This document shows positions 1 to 13,720 of a stretch of DNA of 64,000 nucleotides, piece after piece. The notes under the pieces are model-generated. The model saw nothing but the letters and a program-made list of their open reading frames with translations. It searched no databases and was not told the DNA's origin. Every line of letters starts with the position of its first letter. The first letter of the stretch is position 1. The translations under genes were made by a program, and so were the position numbers. Source of the DNA: Ficedula albicollis (lineage: Eukaryota; Chordata; Aves; Passeriformes; Muscicapidae); the NCBI RefSeq assembly GCF_000247815.1, contig NC_021700.1, positions 19,370,885 through 19,434,884 of the forward strand. The letters run 5' to 3'.

Positions 1-310
1 CAAATTTAAAAAAGTATTAAATGTCTTAGAAGACCAACATTGTAGTGGAGGTGTATCAAATGTTGAGCACCTTGCGATCCAATTAAGACAACAGAAAACA
101 GAAAAAACCCAAACCCCACAAAGCACAGTAACTGAAGAAGTGCAGAAGATAATGTTTCTTAAGTAGCACGTCACACAAAGTCTTAATTTTTCTCTACTTC
201 TTTTGTTGATTAATATAAGTATAAAGCAGTAGGAGAAAGACTGGGTTTGGATAATAAATGCCAAAATCACATTTTTGTTTAAAAAAAATAAAAACAACCA
301 GTATCTAAGT

Positions 311-336
311 GTTAATGTAACATGTTAATGTAACAT
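311..336. repeat. 13-bp perfect tandem duplication
   Basis: The 13-mer GTTAATGTAACAT occurs twice head to tail (311-323 and 324-336) with no mismatch. It is the smallest of the local duplications in this window. Confidence 0.85.
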
Positions 337-2310
337 GACCACTCATGTCCCACAGAAAAAAAAGCTACTAGGCTAACAGAGGTGTCATGTATGGTGCAAT
401 ATGTTTTTAGCTGAACTTCTAACAGCCTTACTAAATGTCAGCAAGCAAACAAAAACTTCTGAACCAAGCGGCTTTTTCTTTACTTCAAAAAGAGAAAATA
501 CTGCACAATAAAAATCCTTGCAAGCCTTAGGGAATTCTTTTAGTAAAAGACAATTTAATGCAATATCTAAAAATTTCAAAATTTATTTCATTTCATACCT
601 ATGTGCCTAATTGGAAAGTCTTTGAAGGCTATAAAAATTTTGTACAAATGAAATTTTCTAAAAGCATCCCAACATATTCTCCTTTTCTCTATTCTTAGTT
701 TAAAACAGCTTACATCAGTACAAAATTTAAAGTTATCATTTTGATCAAAATCAATTACCTGCATAACGCAAATGATTGTGTAGATTTAATTGTCATTTAA
801 ACAACAAGATTCACTCTTCAAATATCAAAGTTTGATTAAAATGTTGCCACATTGAAGACTCCATGACAATCTTAACAATTAATATTGTGACTGACAGCAC
901 TCAAATTCTATAAAAAAATTTATGTTCCTCAATCACCCAAAATTGTTTTTCTTCTGTGTTTGGCACTTTAATGCTGTGCTACTTTCAGTCTTCTCTAATC
1001 CACTTGATTAAACTTCTTGAGTCTTGTCATGTCAGGTCATTTTGCCCAGGTATTTTCTAATTTTTCATTATCCTTGAACTTAAGTCTCCATAAATCAAAA
1101 CAGCACTCCACCAACTCACTCGCAAATTGAAAGATAAATTGAGTAGGAAGATTGGCCTTGTTACAAATCTAATCTTAGAAGAATATAATAGGGTCTGCGT
1201 CTAGATCATTCTTCAAGTACTTTCACACAAAGCATCCATGTATCGCATGAGGCCTGGAAAGCAAGTATTTTCTGTTTTGGAGTAGAGGTAAAAGCAAGGC
1301 ACCTAATCAGAGAGCTCAGGTGTCCTGACTCCTGTGAACCTGACTATATGACGTTATATAACACATTCATTATAAGCAAAATAAATCCTTACAATATTTC
1401 ATAAGACATAGCCCTAAATGATGAAACATTTTTCATAAATACTTTTTTCAGGTATTGGCTCAAATGTGGAGCTATACATCCTTGTTTTATTTCAACAGAC
1501 TTGTGTCATTTTGAGTGATGAAAAGTGAACAGGACCTCAGTTTCACACTTCTGTCATCCCAAAGCAGTACTTGTATTGATGCAACAAAAGCTTGATATTA
1601 TTTTTTAACATTGGATTTTGGCAGGATTGAAGACTCTACTTGAAATGCAGGTGGATTCCCTACACAAGTCAGCAAGTCCTTAAAAATGCATAAAGTTCAG
1701 AAATGGTATTATGGATCTTTGACTAAGCACAAAAACCTTTGTCTCCTATTCTTATCTCCTGTTTTGCCTGATTACGTAGTTGCATAGTAATATTCATTCT
1801 GTGATTCATACTGTAAATAGTAAAACATGCTTATGCAGCAAATTAAATATGCAGCAATATTTTTCCTACCAGCAGAAAAGTTGAATAGGGTTTGATGGTG
1901 AGACCATTCATCTGTACATGCATCTGGAAAGATGTAGAAGTTCAAGAAATTGAATAAAGCAGCACAGGGTCATGCTAGAATGAAGAGAAAGTGACAGAGA
2001 CTTCCTCACGTCAGTATTCCAGAATAAGTGGCCTTTAGCTGTGGATTTTCCATCACTGACCAAGTAAAATAAAGCCTCAGAGTCTGGGATCCAAACACAA
2101 GAGTAGTCATTCTCCTTTTTGCAAGTTTTGCTTCTTCTCTTTTCTTTAATATGGTCTCCAATAAAAATATACCCAAGCCCAGATTGCAAATGATCTATAG
2201 GAAGACTATAAGAAAAATTTATTTCAGCAGTTCTGTGATTTAATTTAGCTTTGACAGGCTCAAACTGAAAGGCTCAAACTATACAAAAACACGATCGCAT
2301 GAGGAAAAAA

Positions 2311-2330
2311 CAAACAAACAAACAAACAAA
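2311..2330. repeat. CAAA microsatellite
   Basis: Five CAAA units follow a short A run. The sequence then degrades into CAAG-type units up to about 2346. It is an ordinary simple repeat. Confidence 0.85.
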
Positions 2331-4948
2331 ACCAAGCAAGCAAACAAGGAAAAAAAACCTGACTGACTCATCACTAGCATGATAAGTGCCATTTATTGGA
2401 AGGCTTTGAGCAACAAGCCTTTATTTCCTTCATACATTCTTCTATTTTTTTGAACAGCAACACTCAGTGTTATGATTACATCATTTTTGGAAGGTGCCCA
2501 GCTATTATCATATTTTTCTAATTTCTCTTCAACATGTCAGAATACATAGGAAAAACAAAAAAAAGGCAAAAAACTGATTTTTTAGAGGAAAACAAGGGGT
2601 TAATTCTATTTGTGTGAAACTAAAGAACTCTGACTTGACATGTAATTGTAGAGTAGCTTAAAACAAAAGGGCTATTTTAAAAGAGCAACGAAGTACATTG
2701 TATTTATCATTGCAAGCCTGCCATGTTTCTGTTCATGTCCCTTCTGCCCCAAAATGCAAGGTATTTGGTAGAAGATAAAGAGATAAAGGAAGGATCACAG
2801 GAGCTACTGTCCTTCACCCTTCCTTGTTCCGATCTTTCTGTGCAGGCCCACAATGAGTGCTTCACCTCACTGCTTCTCACAGCCCTTCCTGACATTTAAT
2901 AAGAACAGGATAAAAAGAACAGGACAGGCAAGTGTACATATAGAAATAGATCATGAATTGTCCCACTTTGTAAATCAACAAAACATACACCAGGGTATGT
3001 CATAAGCAGTCTCGCTGGGAATCTCAGAGGACAATTATGTGGTCACAAAGAGATTAGCCACAGATTATTTTTAAAGCCTCAGACTGCTGCACAGACTGCC
3101 ATTGCATCCTTTAAAGAATGTAATGCTTGCATTCATTTTGTTCCTCTGCTTCAAGAAACAATGAATGCCAACTATAAAATTGTCTAAGTGGCTATTGAGT
3201 TTTCAGTGGAGAAAACTAAGAATCAGTGTATTGACGAAGCATCAAGAAAAATAACAGCTTAAACTCAAACAGAATGTGAATTCTTAAGGCATTAATAGAT
3301 TTTTCAAAGTATTTTTGAAATATACATGTTATAGCAGCTATGTAGGTGTTCATTCTCTGTCTTCCATTTAAGTCTCTCTCCTGAGAGGCTGACGAATAAA
3401 AGCCTGCAACATTTTTCAGATGAATACAGTTTCTAAAATGATAGGATCACCGCTTGCCCCACTACACTAAAATAACGCACGTGCAGCTAACCAGACGTAG
3501 CCAAATCACTTAGATACCACCTGAGAGCTAAAAAATTATTCAAGACAGTGGAGTTACATACAAGCTATATCTCACAGTTATTAAATGTTGTGCCTATTAT
3601 CTTCTTTTCTTTGAAAATTAAAATGATAATTAAATTGAGAATGTTCACAGCATAGACAGAACCAATTCAAACATTACTCAAAAAAATTAGAAACTCTTCA
3701 TGAATTCATAGAGGGACCCCCAAGAAAGATAAATCAGTAGGTTAATTATTCATGAACTCCACTGTGAATTACCACAACTTCTTGAGACGAGGAAGATACC
3801 ACTTGTATTACTACCTTTAAAGTCTGAGAAAGAAATAATATTTGAGAGATTCTGCATATAAAAAATAAATAACTATAAAATATCAGTAATACTAGTCTAT
3901 ATATCTTAGTGTATTTAGTATACAAATAATCTCACAGACAAAATGTGGCTAGCATTAGCTGCTCTTCATTCTAGAGAACAACCTATATATGGAAGTGGAC
4001 ACAGCTACAGTTTCATTAGTTTTTAAAAAATAATTTGATTAAATCCTTTGGCCTCCCTACTGTCTCCCTAATTTTACCCCCTTCAAGCTCAAATCTGTGC
4101 CCACACCTTTAGTCATTATTGTAAGTGTTATCATTGCAAGTGGTTATTCTGCATGCAATTCCTTGATAAAGAAGCCAATTGTGTTGTTTGATATTGTAAA
4201 ATTAATGGTTGTTTCAGCTCAGAGAAATGAGTACTCACAAGCAAAACAGGAATCCATGTACCATGTTGTATTTTAAGTGGAGTCATCAAATGCTCCACAT
4301 ACTAACACAGAAATATCTCATTTTAAACCAAGATATGGACAGCATGGCATTCCAAAAAAGAGATTAGTCAAATAATCTAAAACGACATTCACTTTTTTGT
4401 ATAGCAAATAGATTTACTCCTAATGTTTCTGCTACTTAAGTAAAATTTTTCCCAATAAAAAATACTACTTCAAAGAATTGAAAAGAAGACTTAAAACAGC
4501 AACATGCAAAACAGGAAGGTGGAAGACAGACAGCCTCTAATCTAATATTAATTAGAGCATTGTTCCTAAGCCATATTCTATAACAATTTTAAAAGAGAAG
4601 TTACAATTAAAGTAACAAGCTCTTCTATTTGAAATATCTTCATCTGTGAGTACTCATACTTTGCAGGCAGCTTGATTTTGAAAGAAAAGAAATATTTAAT
4701 AATGTAAGAAATATTTAATTAAGAATAGTTAAATTCCTCGCAGTTTTTCTATTAAAGCACATTTTTATCCGGCTGAAGTAGTTACCACAAAAATACCACC
4801 AGCTATAATAAAAGCAAAACAAAAATTTTAAAAACTGAACCATACGCATGAAACAGTAAAGGAAATGGACCTCACTCTCCACTTTCTAAATCAGTGTGTG
4901 TCATTTAAAACTTTTCATCCTTTTTAAGGCGTATCTAGGAACAATTTT

Positions 4949-5170
4949 CATAGAATCATAGATTGATTTGTGTTAGAAGAGACCTTTAAAGGTCATCGAG
5001 CTCAATCCCCCTGCAATGGGCAGGGACATCTTCAATTAGATCAGGTTGCTCAGAGCCCAGTCCAACGTGATCATGAAGGAGCCCCGGGGGTGAGGGTATT
5101 CACCAGCTCTTTGGACAACCTGATACAGAGTTTCACCATCCTCATTGTAAAGAACTTCTTCTGCTTTCCC
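4949..5170 (-). mobile_element. CR1 non-LTR retrotransposon, 3' end fragment
   Basis: Read on the plus strand, this begins with CATAGAATCATAGATTG, the reverse complement of the CR1 3' terminus. It continues with the standard CR1 3' sequence in reverse: the GACCTTTAAAGGTCATC segment, the CTGCAATGGGCAGGGACATCTTC segment and the GATCAGGTTGCTCAGAGCCC segment. The element is therefore inserted in minus orientation. It is 5' truncated, as most CR1 copies are, and only about 220 bp of the roughly 4.5 kb full element remains. Similarity fades after the AAGAACTTCTTCTGC stretch, so the 5' boundary is approximate. The 67-codon plus-strand frame across it is antisense to the element and not a gene. Confidence 0.9.
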
Positions 5171-7664
5171 TGAAGAAAACATTTTTGCAGCGGTTGGAGT
5201 TGCATTTGGTCGTGAGAGTTGCCGAATTATTGTAAATGCCCTCTTTATTTTTGGAGTACTTTACAAGCTGGCAAATGCATCATGCTTAAATGTGAGTCAG
5301 TAAACTATATTCTAATTGGTAATAGTTGAGATTCTTCACGGTATGTAATGCAAAAGTCACCAGGCCTGTCAGAAGGTAAGTGAGATCAAATCACCTACCA
5401 TGTCAATTAACTTTTGGGCATTTGGAAAAAACCACCACGCAGTTTAGCACAATCTGTACTTTCTGTTCAAGAGAGCCTTAGGCTGGACCAGCAGGAATAC
5501 CACAGATTTTTCAGAGGCATTTCACTCCTGCCTTGTATGAGAGTTTGCATAGACGTGCCTAATCAATCATTTCCAAGAGCACTAGCTGACAGCATCCACT
5601 ACCTTGAGTATCAATTTCAACCCCAGAAAGGGTGAAAGGAAGGTTTATTCAGGTCAGCTATGCATAAACTATATAATTTAACTGTACCCTCAATATTCCA
5701 AACCAAATTTGCAATCCTCTGCTGTAGTATCTGTTGGGAGACCTAAGTGGTACTTGAAGCAATCTTTTCATATTAGGGAGAATTGGAAAGAAGTGACTCC
5801 CTGAATGTAAATAGGTACTCATAAGCAAGTCACCACCCTTTTTAGGCAGAAAAATATGTATAAATTTAAGCAGACCGCTTAAGTGCAAAGCACTGATGTG
5901 GTGAAGTGTGCCTGAGCTGACTACTAATTTCTCCCTTTGTTCCTTACTTATATTTTAACCTCACTGCCATCTGCTCATCAAACTTGAATAGCACCAGGAT
6001 GCTGAATCCATGTTTAGAAACGTGTTGAGGAATCTAACCACTAGAAGGATCCAACTGATATTAGATAGATTCCACCTACAAGTAAAAAATACAATAATGT
6101 TGAGTAACCATTGGGCTATTTATTAAGGGGCACATCTGGTTAATCTTAGTTGAAGTTTTTATTTCAGATTGGATGACTACTAGGTCCAGTGAAAGACTTA
6201 CTGCAGACTACTAGATCTTGTGTTATGAGGGTGGGGTTGTATGCCCTCAATGGTCCCTTCTAGCCTTTCAAATATGCTGTTTATACACAAGGCTATTGCA
6301 AATATATAATGTACATGATTTTAGCTACAAGCTTTTAATCAGTCTGCAGATGTTTATCAATAAATGAAACTAATCAATTCCAGACCAACTTTTGCAATAA
6401 ATAACTTTCTTTTCTGCAGACTCATTAGTCTAGTAAATGTGCTTAAAAAGGCAGTAAGGTTTGTAAGTTATCAATGACTGTTTTGAAATCTAAGAGCTCT
6501 GAGCAAAACTCTAACTTTGTGTTAGGAAACCAACAGGAATGAACTAAAACATTCCTCTGGAAAGCTCTACATACTGCTAAGGATGGTAACTTCACTTCAC
6601 ATGTTCTTATGTGCAAACCAGTGGAATTAGGGGAACCAGCTGCCACCAAACAGCTGAAGAGGTTTTCTTGGCAAGACAGAGGGATATGGCTTGCATCAGG
6701 TAGAATTCTAGGACAACAGAAGGCAATACTGGAAGAAAAGATGCAACTTTCAAACAGATTGGAGAGACAAAACAAACAATTCCATCTGGAATAGTCCAAC
6801 CAAGCAGCTCTCTACAATATCAGCAGTTTTACTTATGGCCTCAGGTTCACTTCCTTTACTAAAGTATATCTTGACCTTTCAGTCCATTATCTAGATATTG
6901 AGTGAGGTCTGATTCCGGTCATGCAAACAAATAACATCTATGCAGGCAAGTTAGCTGAGATAGGAAGGAACACAGTGAAAGGAAGTACTCCTTTTAATTG
7001 TACCTTTCTAATGTAATTATGCTACTTAGGAAGATTAATGAGTGAGGAAGTTACAAAATGCTTACCATGTTAGTGCTGATTTTTCTTATATGCCCAACTA
7101 CAGGCAGTATCTTGTTAAATCAACTGAGATGAATCAGAATTGCCCACGAGTTTAGGATGGATTAGCAACTACTATAACCATAAAATTATTAGAAGGAAGC
7201 TTGTTTTGTTGCAGCTGGATTGTAGAAAACCGAATTAGGTCTCTGGTATTTTCCCTGGTTTTAGAGGAAGTGGAACAGAAAGTTAGATTTTTCTCTATAC
7301 TGAAGTTTACGAGTGTGCAGCACAAACATAAACTTACTATTACGTTAAGTTTGTAAATTGTCTCAGCTAAGTTATTTTGATGCAAGCTGCTTTAGTCTTC
7401 CTTTTCAGAGCTGCTGGCCCTTCACTAAAATTTAACAATACAGCATATTTTACAATAATTAGTTACGTATATTTCTCTTCTAAATGACATTAGTAGAACT
7501 GTTACAATCAGCTGTGCTAGTTTTCCAAATTACAGTAGAACTTAAGGCTTCTTGTGCATGGAATTGCTAAACTAGACAATTCCAGAAGTTGAAATGAAAA
7601 GGTTACAGTAGAACAATAATTAAGCAAACAAGAGATACATTACAGGGGTTTACAAATACAAAGT

Positions 7665-7666
<2 letters not shown>

Positions 7667-7695
<29 letters not shown>
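7667..7695. repeat. TAAA microsatellite
   Basis: About seven TAAA units run without interruption, flanked by unique sequence. It is an ordinary tetranucleotide repeat. Confidence 0.9.
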
Positions 7696-10600
7696 CCATT
7701 TCCTATTTCCCCCTCTCCATCTCCTTATATTGTTTTATTACACCTCTTGAATGGGGGGCAAAAACTACTCCGATGTCAACATTTCCTTTTGTCTATATTT
7801 TGTCTATGATCAAATAATTTTGTCTTCACATGTAAACAGAAGCACAGATAATTTAAATGAAAACATTGTCAGAATTCAACTAGAAGTTCTTCACCTACAC
7901 ATTCCACATTCATTCTGAGTCATGAATCTCAGGGAAAAAAATACAATTTCTCTTCTAAAAATGCTGCTTTATATTAATTTATTTTAACTGAGGTATACAA
8001 AGCACTTCTTTGGCAAAAGATTCTGTTATGTTCTTCCAATAAAAGAAACTTCTGTAGAACTATAAATTGAATATTAAAACCTTAGTTTTCAGCTACCTAC
8101 CAGAGTGCCATGAATGAAAGAGGGGAAAAAGTTCTCTTTATGTAGCTCAAAGGTTACTATTTTGTATCTATGGCAGTTATGATGCTAAAATGTCATAAAG
8201 AATAACATAAATGAAATTTTAATCTTAGAGGAAAATTTAACAACTTCAACTACTTCAATTCAGCTGACTATGAAATAAGTATGGCCTGTAGATATACAGC
8301 TGGTACTAGTGGTAAGATTTCTAATGCTGGAAGTTATGAGAAATATTAATTTTACAATCTGGCTCCTATGATTCCTCTGGTAATTTGTTTCATGTCAAAT
8401 TACTATCAAATTTTAATTTCTGTCCTATTGAAACATATTTTGCCTTATGGCTGAGTCTTTCGTATTTAAAAGAAATTATAAAAAGAGCTTTTCTCCCCAT
8501 TATTGAAATGGTTGCGTAATCTCTTGGTATATCATCATCTGTAAAGAAGGTTTAAAACTCAATCAAAATTAAATTAAGTCTTGACAATGCAGCTACTGCT
8601 ACTCATGAACAAAAGGCAAAGCCAAGTTCAGCCAGAAGTGAAAATATTTGAGTTTTAATTGAATTTATAATTCTTTTCATTGCCTTCACAAATAGCATAG
8701 TAAATCAGTAGCGAATAAAGCCAAATGCAAATGTAACTGTTCAGTTATCAGAACCAGTTCATAGTTAAAAGGGAAAAAGGTGAAAAGTCAGCATTATCTT
8801 CACAATTGCTAGTATTCCCTATTGCATTTTTAAAATGAATAAAAGTAATCCCTTAATAAACAATTACAGGGGAAGACAGAAATCTAAATTTGTTTGTGCT
8901 AGCAGGAGCAGAGATTTCTGCCACAGTATGTTACAATGACACCTGAAAAGAGCAGTATTTATCTATTATTGAAGGTTTATCTCCAGTTTTACATCATTTT
9001 TTACAGAATCTCAGCAATTTAACTTCATTCAAAGTCTGCAAGAAGATTGCTGATTAATATCAAAACCTTTTTTCCCTTTTTAAAAAAAATTGGGAAAAAT
9101 TAAATATTTTAAATAGGTGATAACACTAGTCTTTTCACAAAAATCCATGCTATGATTACAGAAGGCTTCTATTTAATTCTTCATTTGTGCTTTTTTGCAA
9201 GGACAGGAATCTGTGAGCAGAATAGGTTTAGCATATTCATGCCTCAGATACGTCTTATTCCCAGGGTGACTTGAAAAACATGAGCAGAGTTAGGCTCTGA
9301 GATAAGAATTGGAACAGCTGGAGAAGGTCTTTTGCTGAAAAAATTTATTCTGTTTTATTACCAGATCTGACCCAACTTACTTGCTGTTGACAGTATTTGT
9401 AACCCCCCCATTTTAGATTTCCAAAATATCTGATTTTTTTTAAACCTTTCATATTAAAATATAATGCAATTGCACCAAAATAGAGATAGGGGAAAAAAGC
9501 AAACAACCTTTTAATGTTTAAACTGGAGAAAAGCAAAAGCACACATCACTATTATTTCCATGGAATGAATTATTTCACTTTTCAGGTGTTCCATAAAATT
9601 CCTCACAAGGGCTAGGAATTAATGGACAATAAGTTTTCCATTAGAAATTTCTCATTTTATGTTCAATATCTATGGTGAGTACTTGTAACTTTAGAAGAGT
9701 ACAGAAGCTGCCTAGAGCATCATGTTACATTTCTATCTGAGGGGTGTAACTGTGGTGTAAGGTGCTGATAAAGCCACTCAGCTCTTCCAGTGAGCCACAC
9801 AAAGTACATGAGCGTGGAGGTGGCAGAACACTGAGGTTCTCACAGCAAGGAGCCTTAAAGATCTCCTGCCCCTGCCTTTCCAGCTCTGTGTCACAGGGGC
9901 TTGTTTCATCCCAGCTACGCCAACACAACACAACCATCGTGGCTACATTCCAAACCAAAGGACTGAAGGTGCGTTTCTCACCCCACAAGTGTTCTGCAGG
10001 GGACTGTTCCATTCCATTGCAGTGCAGTGCACTGGCTTGCAGACTGCTCTCCTAAGGCAGCTGGCAGGACAGTAAACTTCTGCCTAGGGAAAAGCTGGCT
10101 GAGGTGGGATCTAGCCCTCAACTGCCAGCATTAAGTAACTGTGAATGAGATTCTCATCTTGACCTTCTCCAGCTGTGCAGTATGAATGGATGCCTAACCT
10201 GGGCTTCAGAATCAGAAATGTAAAAGGTGGTATGTTTTTTGACTACTATGCTTACAGACAGAAAACCTGAGCTATATTTAAAAACAGGGTCTATTGCTCC
10301 CTTAAAACTGAGTATAGTTAGAAAAGGATTTTGATGGGTTTCCAATAAAATTGAATGCCTCAGAATTTTGCTCTATACCCTAAATATTCTCTACCCCATA
10401 AAATGAGGAGGAAATACTATTCCCTTTAGTCAATGTGGAGTAAAAACAAATCTGAAAAGTTATATCTTCTGACAATTTTAAAATTCAACCACATTCTGGG
10501 TACTTACTGGCCCAGAAGTAAGAACTGTATTTCATAACCTACCTCCATTTATGTAAACAAGGTCTTTTTTCACACACCATTATTCAAGATGCCATGTTTA

Positions 10601-12197
10601 AGAGGCTATGAATCATGACACCACACTTGGAAATTACTGCAGTGACCTTAAAGAACACAGACATTTTAGAAAGTATTTTTTAAGCTGCGTAATAAACATT
10701 TACAAAAGACAAAGAGGTTTTATGATGGCTTTTTTACACCACAGTCTTTATACTATCAAATATTGTTACATATCTTAAATAAGTTTCCCTTTAAAAACAG
10801 TGTTACCTTGAAATTCCAATTTATCTGTCCATTATTAACTAAAGACTTCATCATGAGTCTTGTTAGCACAGATCAGGATAAAAGACTGAACTTCAACACC
10901 AAAGATATTCAAAGAATTGCTAGTTGCAAAAATTACCTAGTGAGAGCTTTGGAAACTTCAAGACATCTGTTTCCATGGGTTTTGCAGGAATAAGTACTTT
11001 TTGAAGCACCAGGAATTGCCCAGCTCAGTCTGTAAGTGTCTGTGGGACTTTTGACATAGAAAGTTGCCTCCTGGGGAAGTAGTTACTTCTAAAAAATGGG
11101 CGTAGGGTATTCTCAGGATTTTGCAGCAAATGTCCAGATGGATGAGATTCAGACTTATTTAGTATAAGACAGTATTAATAGAATATCAGAGATTATTTAT
11201 TGAGCTATTTATTGCTTGAGCTTTTCTATGCATCAAACAAAAAAACAGGCTGGCACTGAAATTAGTTGTAAAAATGCTGCTCCGTTTTTTCCATTTGACA
11301 AATGGCTAAAAAAGACATCTAAGAGAAACATTTCCTTTTAAATCTAGATCTATGCCTTACTGAAAAACAGAACCTACAGGACAATTTACTTGAACCACAT
11401 TGTGGAAAAAACTCCAATTGTTTTCAAAGTCACACTTGTTTAACAATTTTGTAAATCATGCTCGCGGAAATGGACCTATTTATGCTTTTTGGAGTTACTT
11501 TTCCAAGTCTGGTGTATTAGAAGAAAGATTAAATTGCTTGCATGCAATAACCACAGAGAAGCAGAAAACACTTAATAAAATGTAATATAAATTAGAGTTA
11601 TCTAGAAAAGCATGTTTTTGTTTTACTTTAACTTTGTTTTCTGATTTACTTGAGTTAAATAAAAATCTTTCTTTTAAAGGTTAACATGATAAGCTATAGA
11701 CATGATAGCACAGATTTAAGGATCTAACATTTTATCTGCTGACAGACTAAAAATGAAAGATGGTTTTCAATATTTCTTGTTTGCACAGTCTAGTAAAAGG
11801 AATACAATATTTGCTCTTAGTTAGTCACTACAGTGTTTAAAACATAATGAAATGCAGAGATGCCAATGATGTCGCTTCTGCAGCTTTCATCTACAAAGAG
11901 TATGAATAGCAGCAGAAACATTTATCTTTGAGACAGGTACCAATAAGACTAGAAACTGAAAAACATAAGCCAAAAGAAATACTTCCATGTGTTGTAACAT
12001 GCAAAGCTGAAAATGTCAGCAACTTAGTGCTATTATTAAATTTGTGCATTAATTTTTTGCTTTTTACCTGCCTCAAAGGCAAAAGTACCTACCCAGTTGC
12101 TCTTAAAACACAATGAGTGCAAGAAGGCAAAAACATGTAATACAACTGTAGCGTAATATATTGGAGGACATGAGCCTACTTCCACGGAAATTTACCA

Positions 12198-12325
12198 ACA
12201 AAAAGCAAACAAAGAAACAAAGAAACAGAGAAATGAAAGACAAAAAATAAAAACTAAAAAAAAAAAAAAGAAAGAAAAAAATAATAAAAAGGAAGAAAAG
12301 ACAGAAAATGACAAAATGCAAAAAT
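12198..12325. repeat. A-rich, almost pure purine tract
   Basis: The plus strand is dominated by A with interspersed G and few pyrimidines, including a run of about 14 A near 12258. The complementary strand reads as a 72-codon Phe/Leu-rich frame, which is a by-product of composition. Such tracts arise by slippage. Confidence 0.7.
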
Positions 12326-13720
12326 TAGGTATGTACTTTGTGAAAAACTGCAACATATTTTTCCTCTATTGCTGGCATGTTAATTCTTTTTTCTACAGTT
12401 TACCTTTAATTTGCAGATCAAAAACCTCAAAAGTTTTGGTTGCAATTCAAAAACCTTAAAAATATTTGGTAGTAAATAAAATCCTGAATATCTGGCATTG
12501 TCAAATTGCAAATCCATATAAATTAATTTAGAATAATTTTTAATTAAATAATTAATACATGAGGACATTTCACAGTTCTTGAAGGCAACCATTGGCAAAG
12601 TATCATTTTATATGCATAATTGTGACTCCTCAGTATATACTACACTTATATGCAAGTTAATTTTCACTGGATTTAATGAATTGGTTCACAAATATGACAT
12701 CAGGAAGAGAATGGGAAAAAGGAAATTGAATTCCACAACGAGTGCACTGACATTACCATGATCATCTAAATAAATTAAAATATCTGTGGCATTTATCTCA
12801 ATGCAGCAGGAAGAGCAGAAGTGCCTTTTGTTCACATATTTTTTTCTCATGGCTTATCTGGACCCTAAATTCCCATTACAGACACTGAAGCTTCCAAGAT
12901 TGGTTTATGAATTAGAAATATATACACATCAAAATTTGATAGACAGAAGCAAAATGTCTTTTTTAGATTTGCATAATTCAGACTTGCAAAGAAATCACCA
13001 GCCACAACAGTGAATGGCCCACTGGTGTCTTCAAATCTGTTCCCTCAATATTTAATATAAATAATGTTTAAAATAAATGAAATATAAGTAGCTGAACATC
13101 TTTGAAAGACTGTGACAGTTATGGCAAACAGAATTGAATCCATATATTTCAGTTAGAAAGATAAAGAGCTGATATTAGGGCAGATTCAGCAGCACAGAAG
13201 ACAGTGTAATGGGATATACTACGTGAAAACCCCTTCTCCTTTGGAAGGCTCCTAGAAAACCTCTCTTTCAAGTGAAAATATAGGTACATCTGTCTGTGCT
13301 GAGGGACAGCATCAGAAGCTAACAAAGTCTCTTCCAACCCAGTAAGTACAGCATAATTCTGCGAGCTAGTGAGATCCTGGGCAGATAAGTGCTCAGTGCA
13401 GTGGAAGTCCCTACACATTAAGTACAGCCCAACAAATTCAGACAGCGAAATGAACAGTGTTCAACCTTAACACACAGGAGTTTTATTTTCACCTTCCAGT
13501 CACACGCAATTGCAGAGCCTCTCAAGAAAACAGTGCAAGCACTCAGTTATAGCAAGTAAAGATCTGCCTCCAAGACTACCAGAAGAATCAAAGGACAATG
13601 CATTGAAGTTTACCCTGTCTTTCCCTGGCTCATGACATAACTGTAAAAAACCACAACATGGAATCTGAATTAATTGTTTTTAGCATCAACAAGGTAATGA
13701 AATATCAGAGAGTAACAGTA

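Larger units (their letters stand above)
1..4948. other. AT-rich non-coding stretch, no gene recognised
   Basis: I see no supportable gene here. The longest open frame is 93 codons on the minus strand (1908-2189) and shows no family resemblance I recognise. Short A/T tracts are common. The only structures seen are a 13-bp direct duplication at 311-336 and a CAAA microsatellite near 2311-2330. This is consistent with intergenic or intronic DNA of a bird macrochromosome. Confidence 0.6.
5171..13720. other. Non-coding stretch with simple repeats only
   Basis: No gene is recognised. The longest open frame is 118 codons (minus, 6443-6799) with no recognisable domain. Contents are a TAAA microsatellite (7667-7695), an A/purine-rich tract (12198-12325) and a GC-richer patch at about 9725-10130 that I cannot assign. 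A phrase near 6165-6265 is loosely like a CR1 3' end but too diverged to call. Confidence 0.55.

Noticed and set aside
1908..2189. 93-codon minus frame with acceptor-like and donor-like ends
   Set aside because: It reads somewhat protein-like, with a TTCCTATAG acceptor and a GTGAGG donor candidate. There is no family match, no neighbouring exon and weak sites, so chance is the safer reading.
6165..6265. Possible old CR1 or SINE 3' end (ATGGTCCCTTCTAGCC)
   Set aside because: The phrase is similar to a CR1 3' segment, but the flanks do not align well enough to call without a repeat search.
6443..6799. 118-codon minus frame
   Set aside because: Cysteine- and leucine-rich but with no recognisable domain, and a smaller frame lies opposite on the plus strand. 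Length alone is expected by chance in 64 kb.
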